59,504 bases of DNA from Sediminibacterium sp. (lineage in GTDB: Bacteria > Bacteroidota > Bacteroidia > Chitinophagales > Chitinophagaceae), in NCBI GenBank assembly GCA_007280515.1, contig QYPL01000010.1, positions 1 to 59,504 on the forward strand, in the 5' to 3' direction. The notes beneath the pieces are model-generated. The model made no database searches and was not told where the DNA came from. It was given only the letters and a program-made list of their open reading frames with translations. This document shows, one piece after another, positions 52,471 to 59,504 of the stretch (within the stretch, counting starts at the first letter, position 1; every line of letters starts with the position of its first letter). A program made the translations under genes and the position numbers.

Positions 52471-54873
52471 GTGGATAAGACGTTTTTGTTTAAGGGGGAA
52501 GAAGATAATGAGTTTATACCTTTATTTTCATTTAATGAGCAGGGGGAAGAAAACGAGCCAGAAATGGTGATTGATTCTTTATTACCCATTTTGCCATTGC
52601 GTAATACGGTCCTGTTTCCTGGCGTGGTTATTCCTATTACAGTAGGAAGAGATAAAAGCATTCAAGCGGTGAAGGCATCCTATAACAAGGATAAATTAAT
52701 TGGAGTGGTTTCTCAGAAAGATGGCAATATTGAAGACCCTACACCAGCCGATTTATGTCAAATAGGTACTGTTGCAAAAATCATTAAAATGATTAAGATG
52801 CAAGACGGTGGTACCACCATTATTATACAAGGTAAGAAGCGATTTGAATTATTGGAGATGAAAGAAGAAGATCCTTTTTTTAAAGCCAGTGTAAAAATAT
52901 TAGTTGAAGAAATTGTAGAAAAAGAAAATCAAAATTTTCAAGCCTACTTAGCTAACATAAAAGATTTAGCCACACAAATTATTCAGTTATCTCCTAATTT
53001 TCCATCGGAGGCTGCAATGATTTTAAAAAATATTGAAAGCCCCTTATTTCTTATCAATTTTGTAAGTAGTAATTTAAGTGTAGAGGTGAATGATAAGCAA
53101 GCTTTATTAGAACAAAATAATATTACGCTTAGGGCAGAAAAATTAATTCAATTTTTACAACAAGAATTACAATTCGTTGAATTAAAAAATAAGGTGGCCA
53201 ATAAAACGCGCACTGAAATTGACAAGCAACAACGCGATTACTTTTTACAACAACAATTAAAAAGTATTAAGGATGAATTAGGCGGAGACCCTAATGAGCG
53301 CGAACTGGCGGAGATGAAAAAGAAAGCCGAAGGAAAGAAGTGGCCAGATGCTGCTAAAAAATTATTTCAAAATGGCTTGGAGAAATTGGAGCGTATGCAC
53401 CCTAGCACGCCCGACTATTCGGTGGTGTATAATCATTTGGATTTATTATTAGACCTACCTTGGGAAGAGTACACAGCAGACAACTATGACTTAAAGAATG
53501 CTAAAAAAGTATTAGACGCCGACCACTATGGTATGGGTAAAATAAAAAATAGAATTTTAGAGTACTTAGCGGTACTTAAAATTAAAGGCGATATGAAAAG
53601 CCCTATTTTATGTTTCTTAGGCCCTCCAGGTATTGGTAAAACTTCTTTAGGTAAGTCTATTGCGCATGCCATTGGTAGAAAATACATTAGAGTAAGTTTA
53701 GGGGGTTTGCATGATGAAAGTGAAATTAGAGGACACCGTAAAACCTATATTGGCGCCATGCCAGGTAGAATTATACAAAGCCTGCGTAAAGTAAAGACTT
53801 CTAATCCGGTCATGATATTAGATGAAATAGATAAAATAGGTAGTGACCATAGAGGCGACCCTTCATCTGCTTTACTAGAAGTATTGGACCCAGAACAGAA
53901 CCATAGTTTTTATGACAACTATTTAGAATCGGAATACGATTTAAGTAAAACATTATTTATAGCAACGGCCAATGATATTAGTCGTATTCAGCCAGCTTTA
54001 AGAGACCGTTTAGAAATCATTGATTTAAGTGGTTATGCAGTAGAAGAGAAAATTGAAATTGCGAAAAGACATTTACTGCCTAAGCAAAGACAAGCACACG
54101 GACTTGATAAAATAAATTTCAAAGTACTTGACAATGTACTAGAGAAAGTCATTGAAGATTATACAAGAGAAAGTGGTGTGCGTGAACTAGACAGACAACT
54201 CGCTTCTATTATGCGTTATCAGGCCAAGGAACTAGCCTATAAGCATAAAGTGAAACCTACCGTCACCAAAACCGATTTACATAAGATATTAGGACAGGCA
54301 AGGTATAGTAATGAAATTTATAAAACAGTGAATATGCCAGGAGTGGCAGTGGGTTTGGCATGGACCTATGTGGGTGGAGATATTTTATTTATTGAAGTAT
54401 TACTTGCTGAAGGTAAAGGAGGTTTGAAGCTAACTGGTAACCTAGGCAATGTGATGAAAGAAAGTGTGGACACAGCACTTACTTATTTACAAAGTAATGC
54501 TAAGAAAATTGGGGTTGACCCAAGCTTGTTTACCACCAAGGCTATACATGTGCATGTACCTGAAGGTGCTGTGCCTAAAGATGGACCTAGTGCTGGTATA
54601 ACCATGCTCACCGCTCTTACTTCAGCCTTTACAGGTAGAAAAGTAAAACCTTATTTAGCCATGACAGGTGAAATTACCTTACGTGGGCAAGTTTTACCTG
54701 TGGGAGGCATTAAAGAAAAAATATTAGCGGCTAAAAGAGCTGGTATGAAAGAAATTATTCTTTGTTGGCAGAATGAAAAAGACATTAATGAAATTGACCA
54801 TAGTTTTATTAAAGGGCTTCAGTTTCACTATGTAAAAAATATGCAGCAAGTGCTAGACTTAGCATTGGTTTAA
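52471..54873 (+). CDS. lon: ATP-dependent protease Lon
   Basis: An 800-residue cytoplasmic AAA+ protease that degrades damaged and regulatory proteins. It starts at GTG. The LON substrate-binding domain (about 35-240, [20 protein letters not shown]) precedes the AAA+ module with Walker [10 protein letters not shown] near 385-393 and Walker [11 protein letters not shown] near 448. The proteolytic Ser is S707 in PKDGPSAG and Lys is K750 in GGIKEK. Size is normal. It is followed by porQ after 17 bases. No heat-shock element is recognised in the 213-base gap upstream. Confidence 0.97.
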   Translation: MDKTFLFKGEEDNEFIPLFSFNEQGEENEPEMVIDSLLPILPLRNTVLFPGVVIPITVGRDKSIQAVKASYNKDKLIGVVSQKDGNIEDPTPADLCQIGTVAKIIKMIKMQDGGTTIIIQGKKRFELLEMKEEDPFFKASVKILVEEIVEKENQNFQAYLANIKDLATQIIQLSPNFPSEAAMILKNIESPLFLINFVSSNLSVEVNDKQALLEQNNITLRAEKLIQFLQQELQFVELKNKVANKTRTEIDKQQRDYFLQQQLKSIKDELGGDPNERELAEMKKKAEGKKWPDAAKKLFQNGLEKLERMHPSTPDYSVVYNHLDLLLDLPWEEYTADNYDLKNAKKVLDADHYGMGKIKNRILEYLAVLKIKGDMKSPILCFLGPPGIGKTSLGKSIAHAIGRKYIRVSLGGLHDESEIRGHRKTYIGAMPGRIIQSLRKVKTSNPVMILDEIDKIGSDHRGDPSSALLEVLDPEQNHSFYDNYLESEYDLSKTLFIATANDISRIQPALRDRLEIIDLSGYAVEEKIEIAKRHLLPKQRQAHGLDKINFKVLDNVLEKVIEDYTRESGVRELDRQLASIMRYQAKELAYKHKVKPTVTKTDLHKILGQARYSNEIYKTVNMPGVAVGLAWTYVGGDILFIEVLLAEGKGGLKLTGNLGNVMKESVDTALTYLQSNAKKIGVDPSLFTTKAIHVHVPEGAVPKDGPSAGITMLTALTSAFTGRKVKPYLAMTGEITLRGQVLPVGGIKEKILAAKRAGMKEIILCWQNEKDINEIDHSFIKGLQFHYVKNMQQVLDLALV

Positions 54874-54890
54874 ATCCCTAGCTTTGTTCT

Positions 54891-55931
54891 ATGAGAAGGG
54901 TGGTAGTAAAGTCAAGATATATAGTATGCATTTTTGTATTTATTACATTTTTTGTAAGTACCTTTTCTTTGCGCGCACAGCAGTCTAATGCCAACGAGGT
55001 CTATCAATTTTTAACCTTACCCTATACTGCGAAAGCTACTTCCTTAGGAGGTATTAATATTAGTCATCTTGGATCCGATTTGGGGTTAGCTATGTATAAC
55101 CCTGCTTTATTAGACCCTTCCATGGATAAGACCCTTCATTTAAGTGTGAAGTCTTATTTTTCAAATATTCAGCAGTACGATTTTAGTGGGGCACATTATT
55201 TACCCAAAAAAAATTGGGTCCTGGGTTGGGGAATTCATTATATGGGCTATGGTAATATTAAAATGACCGATGCATCGGGTAATGAGATGGGTAATTTTTT
55301 AGCCAACGATTATGTGGCACAAGTATCAATGGCTACTTTATTTAGAAAAAATATAAACCTAGGAGCCACGCTTAAATTAATAGAATCTAATTATGGCATT
55401 TATAAATCTACTGGGCTAGCCATGGATGTATCCATGGTCTATACTTCTTCTAGTAATTTGCTGCGCGCCAGTATACTTGCCAATAATATAGGAGGCCAGC
55501 TTACCTCTTACACAGAAAAAGAAAGACTTCCTTTGAATATTATTATGGGGGTTTCAAAAAAGTTAGAAAATGCACCTATTGAATTTTCTATAACTGCTCA
55601 ACGACTTTCTATTTGGAACAATACCTTTTACGACCCAGTTTTTTATAGTGGAGAAGGGTATAAACCGCCTTCGGCTGTACAAGATATTTTTAATCATTTA
55701 ATAATGGGTGCTGAAGCCAATGTAGGAGAGCAGGTAAGTCTTGATTTTGGGTATAATTTTATTCGACGCTTCGATTTAAATATTCAAAACCAACAAAATT
55801 GGTTCAATGGATTTAGTGCAGGACTATGTTTAAAACTACCTCGTGTTAACATACAATATGGGAATGCTTTTTTCCAAAGAAATTTATACCACCACTTCTC
55901 AATTTTTTATTCCTTAAAAAATGAGCGTTAA
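54891..55931 (+). CDS. porQ: Type IX secretion system protein PorQ
   Basis: A 346-residue outer-membrane beta-barrel protein of the PorV/PorQ family. A signal peptide (IVCIFVFITFFVSTFSLRAQ) is followed by the family's N-terminal pattern YQFLTLPYTAKATSLGGINI and LGLAMYNPALLDPSM, then alternating amphipathic strands ending in HFSIFYSLK. In Porphyromonas and Flavobacterium PorQ belongs to the T9SS attachment complex that anchors secreted cargo. The gene's last four bases overlap the convergent penicillin-binding protein gene. Cargo proteins with CTDs are not seen in this window. Confidence 0.88.
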   Translation: MRRVVVKSRYIVCIFVFITFFVSTFSLRAQQSNANEVYQFLTLPYTAKATSLGGINISHLGSDLGLAMYNPALLDPSMDKTLHLSVKSYFSNIQQYDFSGAHYLPKKNWVLGWGIHYMGYGNIKMTDASGNEMGNFLANDYVAQVSMATLFRKNINLGATLKLIESNYGIYKSTGLAMDVSMVYTSSSNLLRASILANNIGGQLTSYTEKERLPLNIIMGVSKKLENAPIEFSITAQRLSIWNNTFYDPVFYSGEGYKPPSAVQDIFNHLIMGAEANVGEQVSLDFGYNFIRRFDLNIQNQQNWFNGFSAGLCLKLPRVNIQYGNAFFQRNLYHHFSIFYSLKNER

Positions 55932-58366
55932 TTCTTTTTAGCAGGGAAGAGTGCTTTTGGTTTAGCCCCTTCTTTATTAGCCTTTGACTTTTTATTATCA
56001 TTTGCTGGACTGCTTTTTATAGGAGGTACTGTTTTAGTAGGGGCACTATTTTTTACAGGTAGCATATTTTTAACAGGAACTACTTTTTCGGCATCTGGAA
56101 TAGTGTAATCCGATTCTGCTTTAATATCTTCTGTATTTTCGATTACATTCATATTTTCAAGTCCTGTACTATCTTTAGAAACAAAATCTACATTGAAGTC
56201 GTTAAGCATAGTAGAAGGCCTTTCAAAACTAGCATTGGGGTCTAAATTACATGCAGGGTCTGCGGCTACCTTGCTCATAAAATAAGCCCAGATAGGTAAA
56301 GAAGCGTGTGCACCTTGTCCAAAATAATTATCTGAGAATCGGATATAGCGGTCGTCACAACCTACCCAAGCGCCAGCTAATAATTGTGGGGTATAACCCA
56401 TAAACCATAAGTCGCTATTATCGTTGGTGGTGCCTGTTTTACCTGCAATAGATTGTGTAGGTACTGCATAGGAATACATACTTCTACCTGTTCCTTTCTG
56501 TATCACGCCTTGCATCATACTTACCACTGAATAAGCAGTGACATCGCTAATTACTTTTCTTCTTTGAGGAGAATAGCTTTCTAAAACATTACCATTCTTG
56601 TCTTCAATTCTATTAATAAAGAAAGGCTGCGCATTATAACCTGCTCCTGGGAACATGGTGTAGGCTTGCACCATTTCAAATAATGAAATTTCGACCGCCC
56701 CTAAAGCAATGGAAGGATAAGGTTGTATATCAGATTTAATATTACACTTCTTTAAATATTCTACAAACTGTTTAGCAGCTTCATTGCTCTTGCCATTAAT
56801 TTGTTTCATGATATAAGCAGAAGAACAGTTTCTTGATTCCGCTAAGGCCTGTGCCATAGGAATGGATTGTCCTGTACAAGTTTTAGGTGTATTGGGCACC
56901 ATGCCATAGCCTTCAAAGTTTTGTTGCTGATCTTGTACAATGGTATTGGGTGTAAAGCCCGCTTCTTCAATAGCTAAAGAATACAATAAAGGTTTGATAG
57001 TAGAACCTACTTGTCTTTTTGTATTAATATTAACATGATCGTATTTAAATGTTTTAAAGTCAACTCCACCTACCCATGCTTTTACTTCACCTGTGAAAGG
57101 GTCTACTGCTAAAAATCCGGTTTGTAAAGTTTGCTTATGATACTTTAAAGAATCATATGGGGTCATGATGGTATCAATAAAACGGTTTTTATTCCAAGCA
57201 AAAATGCGCATGGGCAAGGGCTCATTGAAAGTTTTTCTAATAGCATCCTCTTCCATATCCTCTTTCTTCAAATTCTTCCATCTGTCGGTTTGTTTTACCG
57301 CTAATTCTAGCTGCGCGCTAAACTCTTTCCATATAGTACCCGATTTAATATTAGCTTGTTGATTAAATTCTTTTTGCAAATAGGACATATGTTGGGCGAC
57401 AGCTTGTTCTGCATACAATTGCATTCTAGGATTAATGGTGGTATAAATTTTTAAACCATCTCGGTATAAATCGTAGGCGTCGCCATTATTTTTTTTATGT
57501 TCTTTACACCATTTTTTCATGTACTCGCCCAAAGTCATTCTAAAGTAGGGGCCAAGGCCATTGTTTTGGTCAAGCTTTTTAAAATTGGTGGCAATGGGTA
57601 AATTTCTAAGCTCGTTCGCTTGGTCTTGACTAATATATTTTTGTCCTGCCATTCTACTTAACACCAAGTTTCTTCTTTCTAAGGCCAACTTAGGATTTCT
57701 ATTAGGGTTGTACTTGGTGGGTGCATTGATCATACCAATAAGCAAGGCAGCTTCTTCCACTGTTAAGCGGTCTGGTTCTTTTTGGAAAAAAGTTCTAGAG
57801 GCATTGCTTACCCCAAATACATTTTCACTAAAAGGAACTGTATTTAAATAAAGGGTGATAATTTCTTGCTTGGTAAAATTGCGCTCTAATTTAATAGCAA
57901 TAATACTTTCTTTAATTTTTTGAATAACACGAAGTATTTTATTTTTGGTACTCCAGTTATCGGTAAATAAATTCTTAGCTGTTTGCATGGTAATGGTAGA
58001 AGCACCCCCTTGGCTACCTAAAAAGGCAACCGCTCTTATAAGGCCTTCTCCATCTACTCCATAGTGGTCATAAAATCTTTTATCCTCAGTGGCTACTAAT
58101 GCTTGAAGTAAGTAGGGGCTAATATCTCTATACTTAACTGAAATACGGTCCTCTAAATAAAACTTACCCATGGGTGTGCCGTCCTGCGCATATACCTGAC
58201 TAGCTAATGAGGCCGTAGGGTTTTCAATATCATTTAAGTCGGGCATATCACCAATCCATCCGAAGTTCAACATTAAAATAAATAGTAAAAATATGCCTGC
58301 AGAAATAAAATAGTATTTCCAAAAAAGGCGCACCCAATTCTTAGGTTTTTTTGAATCTTGGCTCAC
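55928..58366 (-). CDS. mrcA: Class A penicillin-binding protein 1A
   Basis: An 812-residue bifunctional peptidoglycan synthase. One N-terminal membrane anchor (residues 14-35) precedes the GT51 glycosyltransferase domain (EDKRFYDHYGVDGEGLIRAV near 92-111, GGASTITMQTAKNLFTD near 116-132). The transpeptidase domain has SxxK in GSTIKPLLY near 457, SRNCSSAYI near 514 and the KTG motif in IAGKTGTTND near 640. A Pro/Lys-rich tail (VKNMLPVKNSAPTKTVPP) ends the chain. It is 12 bases downstream of the probable PorW/SprE gene on the same strand. Confidence 0.96.
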   Translation of the reverse strand: MSQDSKKPKNWVRLFWKYYFISAGIFLLFILMLNFGWIGDMPDLNDIENPTASLASQVYAQDGTPMGKFYLEDRISVKYRDISPYLLQALVATEDKRFYDHYGVDGEGLIRAVAFLGSQGGASTITMQTAKNLFTDNWSTKNKILRVIQKIKESIIAIKLERNFTKQEIITLYLNTVPFSENVFGVSNASRTFFQKEPDRLTVEEAALLIGMINAPTKYNPNRNPKLALERRNLVLSRMAGQKYISQDQANELRNLPIATNFKKLDQNNGLGPYFRMTLGEYMKKWCKEHKKNNGDAYDLYRDGLKIYTTINPRMQLYAEQAVAQHMSYLQKEFNQQANIKSGTIWKEFSAQLELAVKQTDRWKNLKKEDMEEDAIRKTFNEPLPMRIFAWNKNRFIDTIMTPYDSLKYHKQTLQTGFLAVDPFTGEVKAWVGGVDFKTFKYDHVNINTKRQVGSTIKPLLYSLAIEEAGFTPNTIVQDQQQNFEGYGMVPNTPKTCTGQSIPMAQALAESRNCSSAYIMKQINGKSNEAAKQFVEYLKKCNIKSDIQPYPSIALGAVEISLFEMVQAYTMFPGAGYNAQPFFINRIEDKNGNVLESYSPQRRKVISDVTAYSVVSMMQGVIQKGTGRSMYSYAVPTQSIAGKTGTTNDNSDLWFMGYTPQLLAGAWVGCDDRYIRFSDNYFGQGAHASLPIWAYFMSKVAADPACNLDPNASFERPSTMLNDFNVDFVSKDSTGLENMNVIENTEDIKAESDYTIPDAEKVVPVKNMLPVKNSAPTKTVPPIKSSPANDNKKSKANKEGAKPKALFPAKKN

Positions 58367-58378
58367 AACTATTTTTAA

Positions 58379-59504
58379 TTAAGGTTTATAAATATTTTTA
58401 AACATATACTGTTGATATTGTTTTAAATCGGCTTCGTCTTTTATGAGCAGTATATTCGACTTGCTTAATAAGTAAATTTCATATTGTTTAGAGGGTACAA
58501 ACGAAATAATTTCAGTGCTTAACCTTGGCTTTACTTTATTCATATAAGTTTTAGCAACTTGGCTGTTTTCAAAGGGGCCAATCCAAACAATATAACTATT
58601 CTCATTAAACTGTATGTAAGTTACATTTAATTTTTGTTTTATAAATTCATCATTATTCAAATAGGTAAAGGCTGTTTGCATTTCCTTTACAAAAGTGGCA
58701 GTCACTTTTTGGGTGGCGAGGGCTATATAATGTGGTTCTGTGCTATCGTTGGCAAATGCAATAGAAGGAATAAGGGGGTTGGCCGAGGGTTTATTGATAG
58801 TTTTCTGTAAGGTGGCAGCTGCCGTTTCTAGAGGGGCAGTAGTAAGTGCAGTAGCTGCAGTAGCTGCTGGTGTGTTATTATCATTAACTGGCTCTAAAAT
58901 TTCTTTAGTAAGTATTAAATCACTTAAATAAGATTCAGTTTCTTTTCTATTTTTTAATTCTGCAATTATATTTTTTGCTTTATCTCTTATTTTTTCATTG
59001 GTGTTTTGTAAAATAATAGAATCTAATAAAATGAGTGCGATACTATCCATCCTTTGTTGAGCATACATTTTTACTTGTATAAATTTAAAGGGGGTATACC
59101 ATTTGGTTCTTCTTAAATCGGTATTTAATTGAGTACTTAAAATAGCTAAGCTTTCCCAATTGCCAATTTGCGATAAAAAATAAGCTTCTTTATAATCATT
59201 TACCACATCGGCTTCTTTTTTCTTTTTAAAACTCGTTTCTTTTTTCTTTGTTACATAAAAGCCTTTTGGAAATTGAGCTTCTACTAAATTTATAATACTA
59301 TCCGATTTTTTATTTAAATTTTCATGTAGGTATTGACTCGCTATATCCAGCATGGCTCTTTCAGTAGTAGCGCTATCAATATTATTGGCTATTATTTTAA
59401 TATATAGGGGGTAGGCCCTTTCAAAATCATTTAATTCTAATAAAAAAGTTTGTGCATTCGTTAAAGCTGCTTTATTCCATTCTTTTTTAGATTTAATATA
59501 AGAA
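58379..59504 (-). CDS. TPR-type lipoprotein, probable PorW/SprE, partial (N-terminus beyond right edge)
   Basis: About 374 C-terminal residues; the frame is open to the window end with no stop, so the N-terminus is missing and the Met at 59353 is internal. The readable part begins with helix-turn-helix repeat-like sequence (FERAYPLYIKIIANN, ALILLDSIILQN, REKIRDKAKN-like KIRDKAKNIIAELKNRKETE), followed by a Pro/Ala/Thr-rich linker and a C-terminal domain (LNVTYIQFNENSYIVWIGPF). The layout resembles SprE/PorW, a TPR lipoprotein of the type IX secretion system, and the gene is next to a PBP1A gene and near porQ. The identification is moderate. Confidence 0.7.
   Translation of the reverse strand, partial: SYIKSKKEWNKAALTNAQTFLLELNDFERAYPLYIKIIANNIDSATTERAMLDIASQYLHENLNKKSDSIINLVEAQFPKGFYVTKKKETSFKKKKEADVVNDYKEAYFLSQIGNWESLAILSTQLNTDLRRTKWYTPFKFIQVKMYAQQRMDSIALILLDSIILQNTNEKIRDKAKNIIAELKNRKETESYLSDLILTKEILEPVNDNNTPAATAATALTTAPLETAAATLQKTINKPSANPLIPSIAFANDSTEPHYIALATQKVTATFVKEMQTAFTYLNNDEFIKQKLNVTYIQFNENSYIVWIGPFENSQVAKTYMNKVKPRLSTEIISFVPSKQYEIYLLSKSNILLIKDEADLKQYQQYMFKNIYKP

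Overview
The window is an AT-rich chromosomal segment of a Bacteroidota bacterium, most likely of the Chitinophagaceae group. Several things point there: Bacteroidota-type promoters (TTG, 18-20 bases, TAnnTTTG), few Shine-Dalgarno sequences, type IX secretion genes (PorQ and a probable PorW/SprE), DUF3667 and DUF2807 proteins, a LuxC-like reductase next to a ferredoxin, the futalosine-pathway gene mqnA, and a TPP-riboswitch-controlled TonB-dependent receptor. No insertion sequence, integrase, prophage or CRISPR array is visible. The only stretch over 300 bases without an obvious protein gene, 25752-26304, is filled by two tRNA genes, one of them split by an intron.

Layout. 1-8210 is housekeeping: ahcY (cut by the left edge), a divergent Lrp-type regulator, a 3D-like small protein, a GNAT acetyltransferase, valS, a DEDDh exonuclease, purB and mqnA. 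8222-17841 is a surface-polysaccharide region with a methyltransferase, a Wzx-like flippase, four family 2 glycosyltransferases (one rhamnosyltransferase-like), an FkbM methyltransferase and a YfhO-type membrane protein, in alternating orientation. 17903-25751 holds a queuosine-precursor transporter, NUDIX, dapF, nucleoside phosphorylase, tRNA-Cys, an unrecognised lipoprotein/membrane-protein group, rocD and another glycosyltransferase. 25761-26745 is the most unusual part: tRNA-Gly, then tRNA-Leu(UAA) interrupted by a 218-nt group I intron at the position used in cyanobacteria, then a free-standing HNH homing-type endonuclease gene broken by one in-frame stop. 26814-28672 carries a DUF3667 protein and mazG.

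28770-37795 is a complete L-rhamnose utilisation operon: transporter RhaT, aldolase/lactaldehyde dehydrogenase fusion RhaEW, mutarotase RhaM, isomerase RhaI, kinase RhaK and a secreted GH78 alpha-L-rhamnosidase. Together they would release rhamnose outside the cytoplasm, import it, and convert it to DHAP and L-lactate. No regulator lies beside it.

37918-49378 has an HtrA protease, a LuxC-like acyl-CoA reductase divergent from a ferredoxin, ddl, a PASTA protein, a rhodanese, a lipoprotein alpha/beta hydrolase, a TonB-dependent receptor behind a TPP riboswitch (a predicted thiamin receptor), a DUF2807 adhesin-like protein and a GMC oxidoreductase. 49518-59504 has initiator tRNA, era, der, a tiny Ala/Thr-rich lipoprotein, lon, porQ, a class A penicillin-binding protein and the C-terminal part of a probable PorW/SprE protein cut by the right edge.

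All functions come from motifs and remembered family features; no search or folding program was run, and residue numbers are approximate unless a motif is named.
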